Origin: Opitutus terrae PB90-1
GTDB lineage: Bacteria; Verrucomicrobiota; Verrucomicrobiia; Opitutales; Opitutaceae
Assembly (NCBI RefSeq): GCF_000019965.1
Contig: NC_010571.1
Span: 434,001-498,000, forward strand
Length of the DNA: 64,000 nt
Reading direction: 5' to 3'
Numbering within the stretch: the first letter of the stretch is position 1; each line of letters begins with the position of its first letter. A program made the position numbers and the translations under genes. Shown piece after piece: positions 52,638-61,397 of the stretch. The notes beneath the pieces were generated by a model. It ran no database searches and had not been told where the DNA came from. It saw only the letters and a program-made list of their open reading frames with translations.

Positions 52638-53387
52638 TCAGCGAGCGAACAACTGCAGCATGCGCACCGGGGTGTCGTCGAATTCCAAGTAAAGGTAGCG
52701 CGCGATCAGCGTGCCGCCCGAGGCGAGCAGCGTGAAGCCGGCGATCAGCCGCATCGAGAAGCTGACAATGAAAACATTCATTTTCGGCAGCACGCGCCCG
52801 AGCACGGAAAACGTCAGCAGTACGAGAAAGTTCATCGCGATGAACGGCGCGGCGATTCGCACCCCGACTTCGATGAGATGCGAGGTGGCGTTGATGAGGA
52901 GATCGCTGGCGGACGGCGCGAGCATCGGCTGGCCGGCGGGCGCCAGCACGAAGCTGCGGGCCAGGCCCGAGAGCATCATGAGATGGCCGCCGAACGCGAA
53001 AAAGAGCACGACCGCGAAGGTGCTGATGAGCGCGGTCATCGGTTCCGTGGCCGGCTCCGGCACGCCCATACCCCCGCCCATCGTGATGCCAATCTCCGAC
53101 GAAAGGATGCGCCCCGCCATTTCCACCGCGGCGAACGCCAGGCGCACCATGAAACCGAGCGCGAGGCCCACCAGAATTTCCCCGGCCGTCGCAGCGAGCA
53201 GCCCCCAAAGGGTCGCCGGCACGCTGGATTCGGGCACGACGCCCGCGAGCAGCGACGCGATGCACACGCAGATGCCCAACCGCGCCATCACCGGAATCGG
53301 CCGTCCCGCCACCAACGGCAGCTGGAGGATCACACCCAGCGTCCGCAGGAACACCATCATCCAGGTGACGAGAAATCCGAGAGTCAT
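52638..53387 (-). CDS. fliR: Flagellar export gate protein FliR
   Basis: 249 residues from the ATG at 53387 (MTLGFLVTWMMVFLRTLGVI); a further ATG at 53417 adds 10. Six hydrophobic segments, GEILVGLALGFMVRLAFAAV and the late YLYLEFDDTPVRML end are FliR-like. It builds the export gate with FliP and FliQ. It follows fliQ by 73 bp. A 204-bp gap to flhB marks the end of the upstream unit. Confidence 0.93.
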   Translation of the reverse strand: MTLGFLVTWMMVFLRTLGVILQLPLVAGRPIPVMARLGICVCIASLLAGVVPESSVPATLWGLLAATAGEILVGLALGFMVRLAFAAVEMAGRILSSEIGITMGGGMGVPEPATEPMTALISTFAVVLFFAFGGHLMMLSGLARSFVLAPAGQPMLAPSASDLLINATSHLIEVGVRIAAPFIAMNFLVLLTFSVLGRVLPKMNVFIVSFSMRLIAGFTLLASGGTLIARYLYLEFDDTPVRMLQLFAR

Positions 53388-53460
53388 CGTGTGAAGTGAG
53401 CGCGGACAACGGGCCATGCGAGGGCAGCAGCAGCCGGCGAGCCCGCTGCCAGCCGCCCGC

Positions 53461-53730
53461 TCAATGCCCGAGCGTGCCCATCCGGCTGATCATCGTGATC
53501 GCGAATTCGGAGAGCGATCGCAGCAGCCACGGCGTAAGGATCAGCAGCAATCCTCCGATGCCGATCAGCTTCGGGATAAACGTCAGCGTCTGCTCCTGCA
53601 GACTGGTGATGGATTGCAGCAAGCTCGTCACCAAGCCAATCACCAGCGTCAGCAGCAGGAAAGGCGCGGCGATGTAGAGCGCGAAGACGACCGTGGTCTT
53701 GAAAAAATCGATCGCGAGTTCGGGATTCAT
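53461..53730 (-). CDS. fliQ: Flagellar export gate protein FliQ
   Basis: 89 residues with two TM helices. MNPELAIDFFKTTVVFALYI and SLQEQTLTFIPKLIGIGGLL are the conserved family parts. It is separated from fliP by a two-armed heptamer element rather than by the usual short gap. Confidence 0.95.
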   Translation of the reverse strand: MNPELAIDFFKTTVVFALYIAAPFLLLTLVIGLVTSLLQSITSLQEQTLTFIPKLIGIGGLLLILTPWLLRSLSEFAITMISRMGTLGH

Positions 53731-53736
53731 ACGCCG

Positions 53737-53832
53737 AGGGTTGAGAGTTGGGTGTTGAGAGTTGAGCGGTGAAAGCAGCGTGAGTGGGACGGAATCGTGT
53801 CGGGTGATCGGTCTCCCACCACAGCTCTCAAC
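53737..53832. repeat. Two-armed heptamer element between fliP and fliQ
   Basis: The left arm 53737-53771 tiles as AGGGTTG, AGAGTTG, GGTGTTG, AGAGTTG and AGCGGTG. The right arm 53812-53832 has TCTCCCA and TCTCAAC units. The spacer is about 40 bp and unique. It has the same unit family as the copies at 45744 and 57080. Confidence 0.85.
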
Positions 53833-53836
53833 CTGT

Positions 53837-54745
53837 TCAGGTAACGAAGCTCTGGACGAGCGAACGGACGACGAGATGCCAGCCGTCGACGAGCACGAAC
53901 AGCAGCAGTTTCAGCGGCAGCGCGACGGTGACGGGCGGCATCATCATCATGCCCATCGCCATCAGCACCGACGCCACGAGGAAGTCGATCACGAGGAACG
54001 GCAGGAAAAGCAGGAAGCCCATCTGAAACGCTGTCTGGAGTTCGCTGATCACAAACGCCGGGATGACGACGCGAATCGGGAGATCTTTCACCGCCGTCGG
54101 GCCGAACCCGCCGAGCTGGAGGAAATACTCGATGTCCCGGGTGCGGGTCTGTTTCAGCATGAACTCCTTCAACGGCACTGTCGCATGATCGAGCGCCTGC
54201 GTCGCAGTGATCTGTCCGTCCAGGTACGGTCGCAACGCCTCTTGGTTCACGCGATCGAACACCGGGCCCATGAGGAAGAACGTGAGGAAGAGCGCGAGGC
54301 CGATGACGATTTGGTTCGATGGCGCGCTCGGCGTGCCGAGCGCGGTACGCACGAACCCGAGTACGATCACGAGCCGGGTGAACGTCGTCATCAGCAGTAC
54401 GATCGACGGCGCCACGGAAAGCAGCGTCATCACGAGGACGATCTGCACCGCCACGCTCACCTGCCCCTGCTGGTTGGTGCCCTCGAGGCCGATGGAGAGC
54501 CGCAGCGGATCCTTGTTGGTCGTGCTGGTCGCCCCCGGCGTGGTCGCGGGACTGGCCGCGGGGTTGGCGGGTGCCGCCGCGGGGGTGGTCGGGAAAACCA
54601 CGGCTGGCGGCGTCTGCGCGGCCACGGTCGGCCCGAGCACGAAGCCCATGAGCACGAACGCGAGCGCGAAAATGGCCCGCAACCCCGATGCGTTGCAGCG
54701 AGAGCGGGACGCCTGCTCTCCCCGGCTCGAGTTCAGCGCGTTCAT
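53837..54745 (-). CDS. fliP: Flagellar export gate protein FliP
   Basis: 302 residues from the ATG at 54745, which overlaps the fliO stop (ATGA). A signal peptide and a Pro/Ala/Thr-rich segment precede the core. The core has VQIVLVMTLLSVAPSIVLLM and TTFTRLVIVLGFVRTALGTP, then VIPAFVISELQTAFQMGFLL and MGMMMMPPVTVALPLKLLLF, all canonical. FliP forms the pentameric base of the gate with FliQ and FliR. Confidence 0.96.
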   Translation of the reverse strand: MNALNSSRGEQASRSRCNASGLRAIFALAFVLMGFVLGPTVAAQTPPAVVFPTTPAAAPANPAASPATTPGATSTTNKDPLRLSIGLEGTNQQGQVSVAVQIVLVMTLLSVAPSIVLLMTTFTRLVIVLGFVRTALGTPSAPSNQIVIGLALFLTFFLMGPVFDRVNQEALRPYLDGQITATQALDHATVPLKEFMLKQTRTRDIEYFLQLGGFGPTAVKDLPIRVVIPAFVISELQTAFQMGFLLFLPFLVIDFLVASVLMAMGMMMMPPVTVALPLKLLLFVLVDGWHLVVRSLVQSFVT

Positions 54746-55185
54746 GAGCGCGGCCGGTCGACCGGTGGAGTGGAATCGTTGAGCGGCGCGAGCAGATCGA
54801 TCCGGCCCGGGCAGACGCCGAGCAGATATTTGCGATCCTGATAAGTCGCGACCACGAGGTATTGGCGGGCACCGAGCGAACGCGTCTCCTCGATGGCGAG
54901 CTGCCGGGGCGCCGTGCGCAGCCCGGTGAACGGAGTGCCCTTGCCGCGCCACAGCATCCAGCCGCCTGTCGCCGCCAGGGCGACCGCCGCGAAGGCGGTG
55001 AGCGCGCCCATGCCGCTGCCGCGCGCCGGTGAGGCCGCCTGCTGGGCCGAGCTTTTGGGCGTGATGATCTCGTCCTGATTCGCGGGCGCGGCCAACGCCC
55101 CTGACGCGCCGAAGGCAAGAGCCAGCGCGCATGCGGCGAAGCCCGACCGCCAGCAGGAGCGCGATCGCTGCGGGAGAAGCCTCAC
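54742..55185 (-). CDS. fliO: Flagellar biosynthesis protein FliO
   Basis: 147 residues with a signal-like N-terminus, one TM (about 60-78) and a short cytoplasmic part with LAIEETRSLGARQYLVVATY, the typical FliO strand pattern. FliO is a scaffold for FliP assembly. Sequence conservation in the family is low; the place between fliN and fliP settles it. It overlaps both neighbours by 4 bp. Confidence 0.85.
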   Translation of the reverse strand: MRLLPQRSRSCWRSGFAACALALAFGASGALAAPANQDEIITPKSSAQQAASPARGSGMGALTAFAAVALAATGGWMLWRGKGTPFTGLRTAPRQLAIEETRSLGARQYLVVATYQDRKYLLGVCPGRIDLLAPLNDSTPPVDRPRS

Positions 55186-55436
55186 GGCGCCTTCTCGCTC
55201 CCGACGAGCTCCGTGATCTTGATGCCGAAGTTGTCTTCGACGACCACCACCTCGCCGTAGGCCACGAGCTGGTCGTTCACGAACAAGCCGACCGGATCGC
55301 TCGCGTGCTGCGTGAGCTGCACGACCGAGCCGGGTGAGAGTTCGAGCACCTCCCGCATCGGCAACTGGACGGAACCGAGCTGGACGGTGACCTTCACCTT
55401 CACGTCGAGCACGATATCAAGGGCTTTTTCTTCCAT
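55182..55436 (-). CDS. fliN: Flagellar switch protein FliN
   Basis: 84 residues from the ATG at 55436, a minimal FliN made of one SpoA domain: VKVTVQLGSVQLPMREVLEL, then VGLFVNDQLVAYGEVVVVED and NFGIKITELV. It builds the lower C-ring with FliM. The start lies 20 bp inside the end of fliM, so translation is coupled. Confidence 0.94.
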   Translation of the reverse strand: MEEKALDIVLDVKVKVTVQLGSVQLPMREVLELSPGSVVQLTQHASDPVGLFVNDQLVAYGEVVVVEDNFGIKITELVGSEKAP

Positions 55437-56472
55437 CGGATTTGAGCGGGTTCGCAGGACCCGGGACGGTTTTGCGCGTGAGCTGCACGGCCACGCGATC
55501 GCTGTCGAGGCCGACCGTGCCAACAAACTTGGGCACGTTGTTCAGCAGCACGCGGGTTTCGTGAAAAATGGAAGCGGGCAGTTCGAACACGTCCCCGACG
55601 CGGAGACTGACCACCTCGCGCAGGCTGATGTCCATCGCCGACCACTCGGCCCGCACCGGCACCTTGATGTGCTCGTAGGCGGCCTGCCACTCCGCCTTCT
55701 TGGCGGTGGTGGAGACGGCGGTGTCCTTCTGCCGGCGCGCCTGCATTTTTTTCACCACCGGCTCGATGGTGTAATACGGCACGCCGATCTGGATCTGCTC
55801 GGAGCAATCGCCGAAGTTGGCCTCGAGCGTGAGGATCAGGACGATCGCGTCCTTGGGCGAAGTCTGCAGGAACCGGCCGTTGTTTTCATGGCCGATGATC
55901 TGCGGCCGCAGCTCCTGCTCGGTTTTCCACTGCGTACACCATTCTTCGAGGACGATGTTCACCACGTCCTCCAGCAGCGCGATTTCGATTTCGGTGAGAT
56001 AGCGCTCGGCTTTGACGGAATGGCCACGGCCGCCGAGCAGCCGGTCGGCGATGGTGAGCGCGAGACGCGGATTGATGTCGAGAATCCCGACGCCGATGAG
56101 CGGCTCGACCTTGAAGAGGCACAGGTGCGTCGGACTCGGCAACGAGTCCGTGAACTTGGCGTAGGTGGCGGTGGTCAGCTTCGCCATCTTCAGCCCCAGC
56201 TCCATCCGCAGATAGAGCGAGAGTCGCGCGGCGAGATAGCGGATGAAATCTTCGTGCAGCAGCCGCAGCCGGCGCAGCTCCACCTCGGACAGGAAAACCG
56301 GATTGCGGAAATCGTAAGGCTCAACCTTCAGGACCGGCGTGGGCCCGCGCGCGCCCTCGGGGCGGAGCAGGAACTGCTTCGGCGGGGCAACCGCCATTTC
56401 CTGCGCGAGCAGCTTATCGATCTCGGATTGATCGAGAATGCTGCCGGTGGAGTTGGAGGGATCGTCGGCCAT
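55417..56472 (-). CDS. fliM: Flagellar switch protein FliM
   Basis: 351 residues. The N-terminal CheY-P binding peptide is present as ILDQSEIDKLLAQEM. The middle domain (about 50-235) and a C-terminal SpoA domain (VKVPVRAEWSAMDISLREVV, VQLTRK) follow. It links the switch to chemotaxis. The ATG shares one base with the fliL stop (TAATG). Confidence 0.95.
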   Translation of the reverse strand: MADDPSNSTGSILDQSEIDKLLAQEMAVAPPKQFLLRPEGARGPTPVLKVEPYDFRNPVFLSEVELRRLRLLHEDFIRYLAARLSLYLRMELGLKMAKLTTATYAKFTDSLPSPTHLCLFKVEPLIGVGILDINPRLALTIADRLLGGRGHSVKAERYLTEIEIALLEDVVNIVLEEWCTQWKTEQELRPQIIGHENNGRFLQTSPKDAIVLILTLEANFGDCSEQIQIGVPYYTIEPVVKKMQARRQKDTAVSTTAKKAEWQAAYEHIKVPVRAEWSAMDISLREVVSLRVGDVFELPASIFHETRVLLNNVPKFVGTVGLDSDRVAVQLTRKTVPGPANPLKSDGRKSP

Positions 56473-57074
56473 TACTGCACCACGAAGTCCGAAAAATACA
56501 CCTGCTCGGCGACCTTGCGGCCGAGCGCCTGGTTGTAAGCGGAAACCAGCTTCTCGCGCAGCACGTTCTTGGCGCCCGGCTCTTCGAGATCGGCGAGCGA
56601 GAGCGACGACAGCACGTTGAGCGTCACGTCAGTCAGCCGCGCCTTGTTCGTCTCGAAGACCGACTTGATCTCCGGATCGCTGCCGGTGACGAGGAAGCTC
56701 GTCTTGAGATAGCGCGTGCCCATGGTGCCCGAGAGGTTGACCACCATGTTTTGGAACTCGTAATTCGGCGCCGAGTCCTTGCCGTTTTTGCCGTGCGCGC
56801 CCCCCTCGCCGTGGCCTTCCTCCGTCGCCACCTGTTCGGCCACCGGCGCGGCGCCGAGTTTCTTCTCGAGCTGGGGAATCAGCACGAACTGACAGACCGC
56901 CCAGGTACACACCGGCGCAAGCACGACCGTCGCAATCGCCGGCAGCCAGGCTTTGAGTCCGCCGGCCGCGGACGGCGCGGCGGCGGAGAGCGCGGGTGCG
57001 GCTGGCGCCGACGCCGCGGGCGCGGGTGCCCCGCCAGGCGCGGCAGCGGCAGGAGTGGGAGCGGCTTTGGCCAT
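56472..57074 (-). CDS. fliL: Flagellar basal body-associated protein FliL
   Basis: 200 residues. A 35-residue Ala/Pro-rich start precedes one TM (about 42-65, LPAIATVVLAPVCTWAVCQF). The stomatin-like periplasmic domain has VVNLSGTMGTRYLKTSFLVT and ends KVAEQVYFSDFVVQ. FliL sits around the stator and raises motor output. Between it and flgE is another heptamer element. Confidence 0.9.
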   Translation of the reverse strand: MAKAAPTPAAAAPGGAPAPAASAPAAPALSAAAPSAAGGLKAWLPAIATVVLAPVCTWAVCQFVLIPQLEKKLGAAPVAEQVATEEGHGEGGAHGKNGKDSAPNYEFQNMVVNLSGTMGTRYLKTSFLVTGSDPEIKSVFETNKARLTDVTLNVLSSLSLADLEEPGAKNVLREKLVSAYNQALGRKVAEQVYFSDFVVQ

Positions 57075-57079
57075 CAGAT

Positions 57080-57174
57080 AAGTTGAGGGTTGAGAGCTGA
57101 GGGTTGAGAGTCCGGAGGTCGGGAGTTGATCGCCGCCGAACGCGCGCTCTCAACTCTCCCCTCTCAACTCTCAA
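57080..57174. repeat. Two-armed heptamer element between flgE and fliL
   Basis: The left arm 57080-57121 tiles as AAGTTGA, GGGTTGA, GAGCTGA, GGGTTGA and so on. The right arm 57147-57174 is CTCTCAA, CTCTCCC, CTCTCAA, CTCTCAA. The spacer is about 25 bp. It nearly fills the 105-bp gap. Confidence 0.88.
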
Positions 57175-57179
57175 CCAGC

Positions 57180-58118
57180 TTAGCTGCGCTTCAGGTTGAC
57201 GATGTCTTCCAGCACCGAGTCGGACACGGTGATCAGCCGGGAGCCGGCCTGGAAGCTGCGTTGCGTCGTGATGAGGTTCGAAAACTGGTCGGTCAGGTCG
57301 ACGTTCGACTGCTCGAGGACGCCGGTCTGAATCTTGCCGGTGCCGTTGACCCCCGGGACCTCCATGTTGTCCGCCACCGTGGAACCGGTCGCCGAGAAGT
57401 TATAGAGGTTGTTCGCCTGGCGCATCAGCCGCGACTCGTCCGAAACCGACATCACTCCGATCGAGCGCGTCGGGTTCACCGCCGGATTGGCGGGATCCAA
57501 TACCGGATCGGGAGCAGGCGGCACGGAGGTGTCGGCGAGGTCGTACGTACGTCCATAGAGCACGGACGTGCCGTCCGTCGCGTACGCGGTGATCGTGCCA
57601 TCGCTGCCGATGCTCACGGAAGCGAGCTCGGAATACGGAGCGGGCTCGTAACCATCGTGAACACCGGTGGCATCGTAGGTCTTCTTCAGTCCGCTCACCT
57701 GGACGGGCTGTCCCATGTCGTTGAGCACGTTGTAGCCCTGCACATTTTTCAGATAGCCACCGGTATCGAAATGGAACGAGCCGTCGCGCGTGGCAAACTG
57801 GTTGCCGGTCGCGTCCTGCACGACGAAATAACCGCGGCCGGAGATGCCGAGATCGTTGTTGTTGCCGGTGGCGACCAGGGGGCCCTGCGTGAAGTTCGTA
57901 CTGATCCCGGCCACCTGCACGCCCGTGCCGATCTGAACGGCCGAATCCGTGGCGGTCGCCGCGCGCAGCGTGTTGCTGAAGGTGTCGCCGTAGGTCGCCG
58001 ACGAGCTCTTGTAGGCCGTCGTATTGACGTTCGCGATATTGGAGCCGATCACTTCCAAGCCCTTGCTGAAAGTACGGACGGCGCTGACGCCTGAGGTAAG
58101 AGTGCCGATGAGAGGCAT
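57180..58118 (-). CDS. flgE: Flagellar hook protein FlgE
   Basis: 312 residues, short for a hook protein. It starts MPLIGTLTSGVSAVRTFSKG with IGSNIANVNTTAYKSSSATY, has GNNNDLGISGRGYFVVQDAT, and ends with LEQSNVDLTDQFSNLITTQR. The position after flgD supports FlgE rather than a rod protein. The exposed D2 region is small, so the hook surface should be thin. Confidence 0.93.
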   Translation of the reverse strand: MPLIGTLTSGVSAVRTFSKGLEVIGSNIANVNTTAYKSSSATYGDTFSNTLRAATATDSAVQIGTGVQVAGISTNFTQGPLVATGNNNDLGISGRGYFVVQDATGNQFATRDGSFHFDTGGYLKNVQGYNVLNDMGQPVQVSGLKKTYDATGVHDGYEPAPYSELASVSIGSDGTITAYATDGTSVLYGRTYDLADTSVPPAPDPVLDPANPAVNPTRSIGVMSVSDESRLMRQANNLYNFSATGSTVADNMEVPGVNGTGKIQTGVLEQSNVDLTDQFSNLITTQRSFQAGSRLITVSDSVLEDIVNLKRS

Positions 58119-58136
58119 AGTCGGTTGAGTTGAAGG

Positions 58137-58604
58137 TTACGGATTCGTGGTCGTGCTATCGGAAGGGGTGGGCGCCGGCTCGACGAGCCGCACCGCAGAA
58201 AGCGCATAGGTCAGATCGCCGACCACCAGCCGCGGGGCGCCATCGGTGATCTCGACGCCGGAAACGACGCCGGTGGCCGTCGCGCCATTCTCGTCGGCAA
58301 ACGTCACCTGGCGGCCGATGTAGCTGTTGGCCGTGGCGGCGTCCTGCATCGTGCTGAATTGCTTCATCTGCGTGAGCAACGCTTTGGATTGATCCAGCGC
58401 GGTAAACTGGGCCATTTGCGCGATGAACTCCGTGTCTTCCATCGGGCTCATCGGGTCCTGCTGCTGGAACTGCACGGTCAGCAGCTTCAGAAAATCGTTT
58501 TGATCCAGCGTCGTCTTTTTGGGCGCCGGCGTGTTGGTGCCGCTGTTACCCTCCGTGGCGGCAGCATACGTTCGTTCAGTGGATGTGGCGGAGGTGACTT
58601 GCAT
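58137..58604 (-). CDS. flgD: Hook cap/scaffold protein FlgD
   Basis: 155 residues. KTTLDQNDFLKLLTVQFQQQ, then DPMSPMEDTEFIAQMAQFTA, is the invariant FlgD N-terminal motif. The C-terminal part is reduced to one small beta domain (GRQVTFADENGATATGVVSG). FlgD caps the growing hook. Lies 6 bp after fliK. Confidence 0.94.
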   Translation of the reverse strand: MQVTSATSTERTYAAATEGNSGTNTPAPKKTTLDQNDFLKLLTVQFQQQDPMSPMEDTEFIAQMAQFTALDQSKALLTQMKQFSTMQDAATANSYIGRQVTFADENGATATGVVSGVEITDGAPRLVVGDLTYALSAVRLVEPAPTPSDSTTTNP

Positions 58605-58610
58605 AGGAGT

Positions 58611-60719
58611 TCAGGCGAGAACGGAGAGGTGCCGCGCGGTGCCGTGCGGCGCGTGCCGCGGTCCAGCCGCAGCAGCGGTGAGCGGCGCGTCGGTCCGGGC
58701 GCGAGCGACGGCCGGCGGGGCGAATGCGGTCGCCTTTTCCCACTGGCTCTGGGGCGTTCCTGATTCGCGCTGTTGGGACGCACCATGCTCTCCAGACGCG
58801 GGACCGCCGGCCGAAGTTGAAGTGAAGACCGGGTCCGCCAGTCGCTGTGACCGATCGGTGGGCTGCGTGTTGACGACGCTCTGCCATTCCTGCGCGAGCG
58901 CGTTGCACAGCTCCGGAGAATCAGTGCGAAAAGTTGTGTGCACGCCGTCAGGGCGCATCTCGACCCGCACGGCGACGTCGACACCCGAAATGGAGAACTG
59001 CAGGTTCACCCCGCGCTGCGTGCCGTGGGCAAAATGATCCACGACCGCCATTGCCGAGTCCACCGCCCGGCGCGCCGAGCTCGTGAGGGAGTGAGCTGTC
59101 GTTTCCGCCGCGTCCTGCACCAGGCTATCGAACGTCAGCGGCGCCGCCGCGAACGACATCGAGTCGTTCTCGGCGAAGACTGACGGGGTGGGATGCGCGA
59201 GCGCGGGCATGCGAGCCTGGGGTTTAGCAGCGTTGATGCCAAAGGCTGCAGAACGATTGGTAAGTGACTCGACCGAAGCAGCTAGGACGTTTTTTTGTTT
59301 CCCGCTTGAAACTGAGAGCGATCCACTCGCGTCGCGATCGGGCGTACCGGCAATTTTTTCCGCGCCGCGATAGGGCTGCGGAAGAGAGGACGTCAGGCCC
59401 CCTGCCGTGGGCTGCGAAACGGTCCCGTCGAGGCCCATCGGAGCTCGACCGCTCGCGGTCAGCGTCGCGCGGTCGCTGGAGGATGCAGCATCCAGCACGG
59501 TGGCAGCGGTGGGCACCCCATCCCGCGCACGTTCGGGATTCGGCAGCGACGCGTAGTCGGGGGTTGGATTCGTTGCTGTCCCCCTCAAGCTCACCCCGGG
59601 CGCATCAAACGCCGCCGCGTTGGCAGTCGAAGACACCATCGCTGCCGGCGTCCCCTGCGAGGCGATAGCGGGCGACGACACATCGGCGCTCGGCGCAGGG
59701 CTCGGCCCATGGTTGGGCAAGCGGTCGTTCGGCACCGTCGATTCGCGGCCCGACGCCCTGCTCACTGGCGACTGTGCGAGGTCGTTCGAAACGGCCGTCG
59801 TGCTGCCCGGCGCAGGTGGCATGGAACTCGAAACATCGGCTAGGTCGGATTTCGGCGCCTGCCGAGACAGCGTCGGAACGTTGCCCGCAAGTAGAGACAC
59901 GCTCGCCGCCATCGTTTGCGAAGCGGCGGTCGCGTCGACCTCGCCCGACATGGAGCTCCCCTCACCCTCCCCGGCGCTGAGCGAGACATCCACCATGATC
60001 AACTCACCCGCAGGACTGGCGACCACCACGCTTGGGCCGTTCGCCGCAAGCCACGCGGCGGTAATCTCGGCGGCAACTTGAGGGCTGACCTCCGCAGGCG
60101 TGGCGGAAGCAGAGGGTGTTTCGGTTGGAGCCGCCGCGCCACGGGTACTTGTCAAAGCACCCACGGTCGTCGACGCGGTAGCGCTTCTTTGTGGACGGGC
60201 CGGTTGTGCGGCCACCCCAGGCGCGGGCGAGCGGTGCGCGGGCAATGGCGTCGTCGCGTCTGCGGCGACCGCTGCGACCTCCTTCGCCGCCCGTACTGAC
60301 GCAGCCGCGGCGGCCGAGGTCGCCGAGCTGGGACCGTTGTCCGTATTCGCCGAGGCCGACGGCCCGGTCTGCGCTGCAGAATCGGAGGCGGAAAGCGGTA
60401 CGCTCTGGTCGGGCGGCATCGGAGCCGAACTCGGCGTCACGAGTGCGTCGAGCGGAGGCGGCATGACTTCGCCCGACGCCGGCGCTGGAACGTTGTTCGC
60501 GTTCGCGCCAACCGTCGCCGGCGTGCCGCGCGGGTTCTCCGTCGTCGCGGCCGCTGACGCGGCTGACTTCGTTTGCGCCGACAACACCGCGCTAAAATTT
60601 CCTGCAGCCGCGTTAGCGTCGGCAGGAAGGCCGGCAGGCGGAAGCGCTGGCTGCCCGCCTGGAGCGGCGGGCGGAGCGGCGAGAAGATCGAGGAGAGTGG
60701 AGGAGGCGGAGAGTTGCAT
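58611..60719 (-). CDS. fliK: Flagellar hook-length control protein FliK
   Basis: 702 residues. The first 540 or so are Ala/Ser/Thr/Pro-rich and low in complexity, as expected for the ruler part of FliK. The conserved C-terminal domain (about 560-640) has GVNLQFSISGVDVAVRVEMR then RTDSPELCNALAQEW. It measures the hook and triggers FlhB switching. A GGAGG lies 13 nt before the ATG. Long for the family; it is paired with a short hook protein. Confidence 0.85.
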   Translation of the reverse strand: MQLSASSTLLDLLAAPPAAPGGQPALPPAGLPADANAAAGNFSAVLSAQTKSAASAAATTENPRGTPATVGANANNVPAPASGEVMPPPLDALVTPSSAPMPPDQSVPLSASDSAAQTGPSASANTDNGPSSATSAAAAASVRAAKEVAAVAADATTPLPAHRSPAPGVAAQPARPQRSATASTTVGALTSTRGAAAPTETPSASATPAEVSPQVAAEITAAWLAANGPSVVVASPAGELIMVDVSLSAGEGEGSSMSGEVDATAASQTMAASVSLLAGNVPTLSRQAPKSDLADVSSSMPPAPGSTTAVSNDLAQSPVSRASGRESTVPNDRLPNHGPSPAPSADVSSPAIASQGTPAAMVSSTANAAAFDAPGVSLRGTATNPTPDYASLPNPERARDGVPTAATVLDAASSSDRATLTASGRAPMGLDGTVSQPTAGGLTSSLPQPYRGAEKIAGTPDRDASGSLSVSSGKQKNVLAASVESLTNRSAAFGINAAKPQARMPALAHPTPSVFAENDSMSFAAAPLTFDSLVQDAAETTAHSLTSSARRAVDSAMAVVDHFAHGTQRGVNLQFSISGVDVAVRVEMRPDGVHTTFRTDSPELCNALAQEWQSVVNTQPTDRSQRLADPVFTSTSAGGPASGEHGASQQRESGTPQSQWEKATAFAPPAVARARTDAPLTAAAAGPRHAPHGTARHLSVLA

Positions 60720-60779
60720 GCATGGGAAGACCCTCCGTGGATGCGAAACCGCGCCGGTCCGTGGCGCGGCGAAGAGGTT

Positions 60780-61397
60780 TTAGGTGCTGCCGGCTTTCTT
60801 GGCTTTCATCAGCCGGAGTTTCTCGGAAAGGATCGCGGCCCGACGGGACAATGGAGTGCCGTCGGTGCCCGTCGTCTTGCTCATCTCTTCAAAGATGGGG
60901 CCGACGACGTCGGGCTTCATGAGGAACAGAATTTTGGTGGCCGTGACGTCATCGAGTTCGCGGATGATGGCGACCGCGGCGCGCGGCGTGAGGTTACCGT
61001 AGGTTTGGGCAAGGCCGCGGAGGTTCTTTGCCTCATCGTCGCGGATCTGAATCACCTTGTCGGCGATCTCCTTGCGCAGGCCCTCAATCTCGGCGCGGAT
61101 GGTGGCGAGCTCGCGCTCCTCGGCCGCGAGTCGCGCGGCGCGCTGGTCGAGCAGTTCCCCTTCCTTGCGGAGGCGTGCGCGCTCCTCCTTGAGTTCGTTG
61201 GAAAGATTCTCGATTTCGATCGTCCAGAAATCCCAGCCTTTTTCCTTCTTCGGTGCGGTGCTGGCGGCCTTCTCGCGCAGCTCCGCCACGCGCGCGAGCA
61301 CGACGGCGCCCGCGCGCCAGAACGTGGCCACGCCGATCCCGACGGCGAGCAGCAGGCCCACCGCGGCGGTGAGGAAGGGATTTCGCAGGACCTTCAT
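60780..61397 (-). CDS. MotE-like (MgtE N-terminal fold) flagellar protein
   Basis: 205 residues. One TM (about 8-30) is followed by a long coiled coil (about 55-130) and a compact helical end with LTPRAAVAIIRELDDVTATK and ILFLMKPDVVGPIFEEMS, the MgtE-N type fold found in MotE. MotE chaperones MotC in Rhizobium; in other phyla the homologue sits beside fliJ with an unproven role. It overlaps fliJ by 4 bp. Confidence 0.82.
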   Translation of the reverse strand: MKVLRNPFLTAAVGLLLAVGIGVATFWRAGAVVLARVAELREKAASTAPKKEKGWDFWTIEIENLSNELKEERARLRKEGELLDQRAARLAAEERELATIRAEIEGLRKEIADKVIQIRDDEAKNLRGLAQTYGNLTPRAAVAIIRELDDVTATKILFLMKPDVVGPIFEEMSKTTGTDGTPLSRRAAILSEKLRLMKAKKAGST

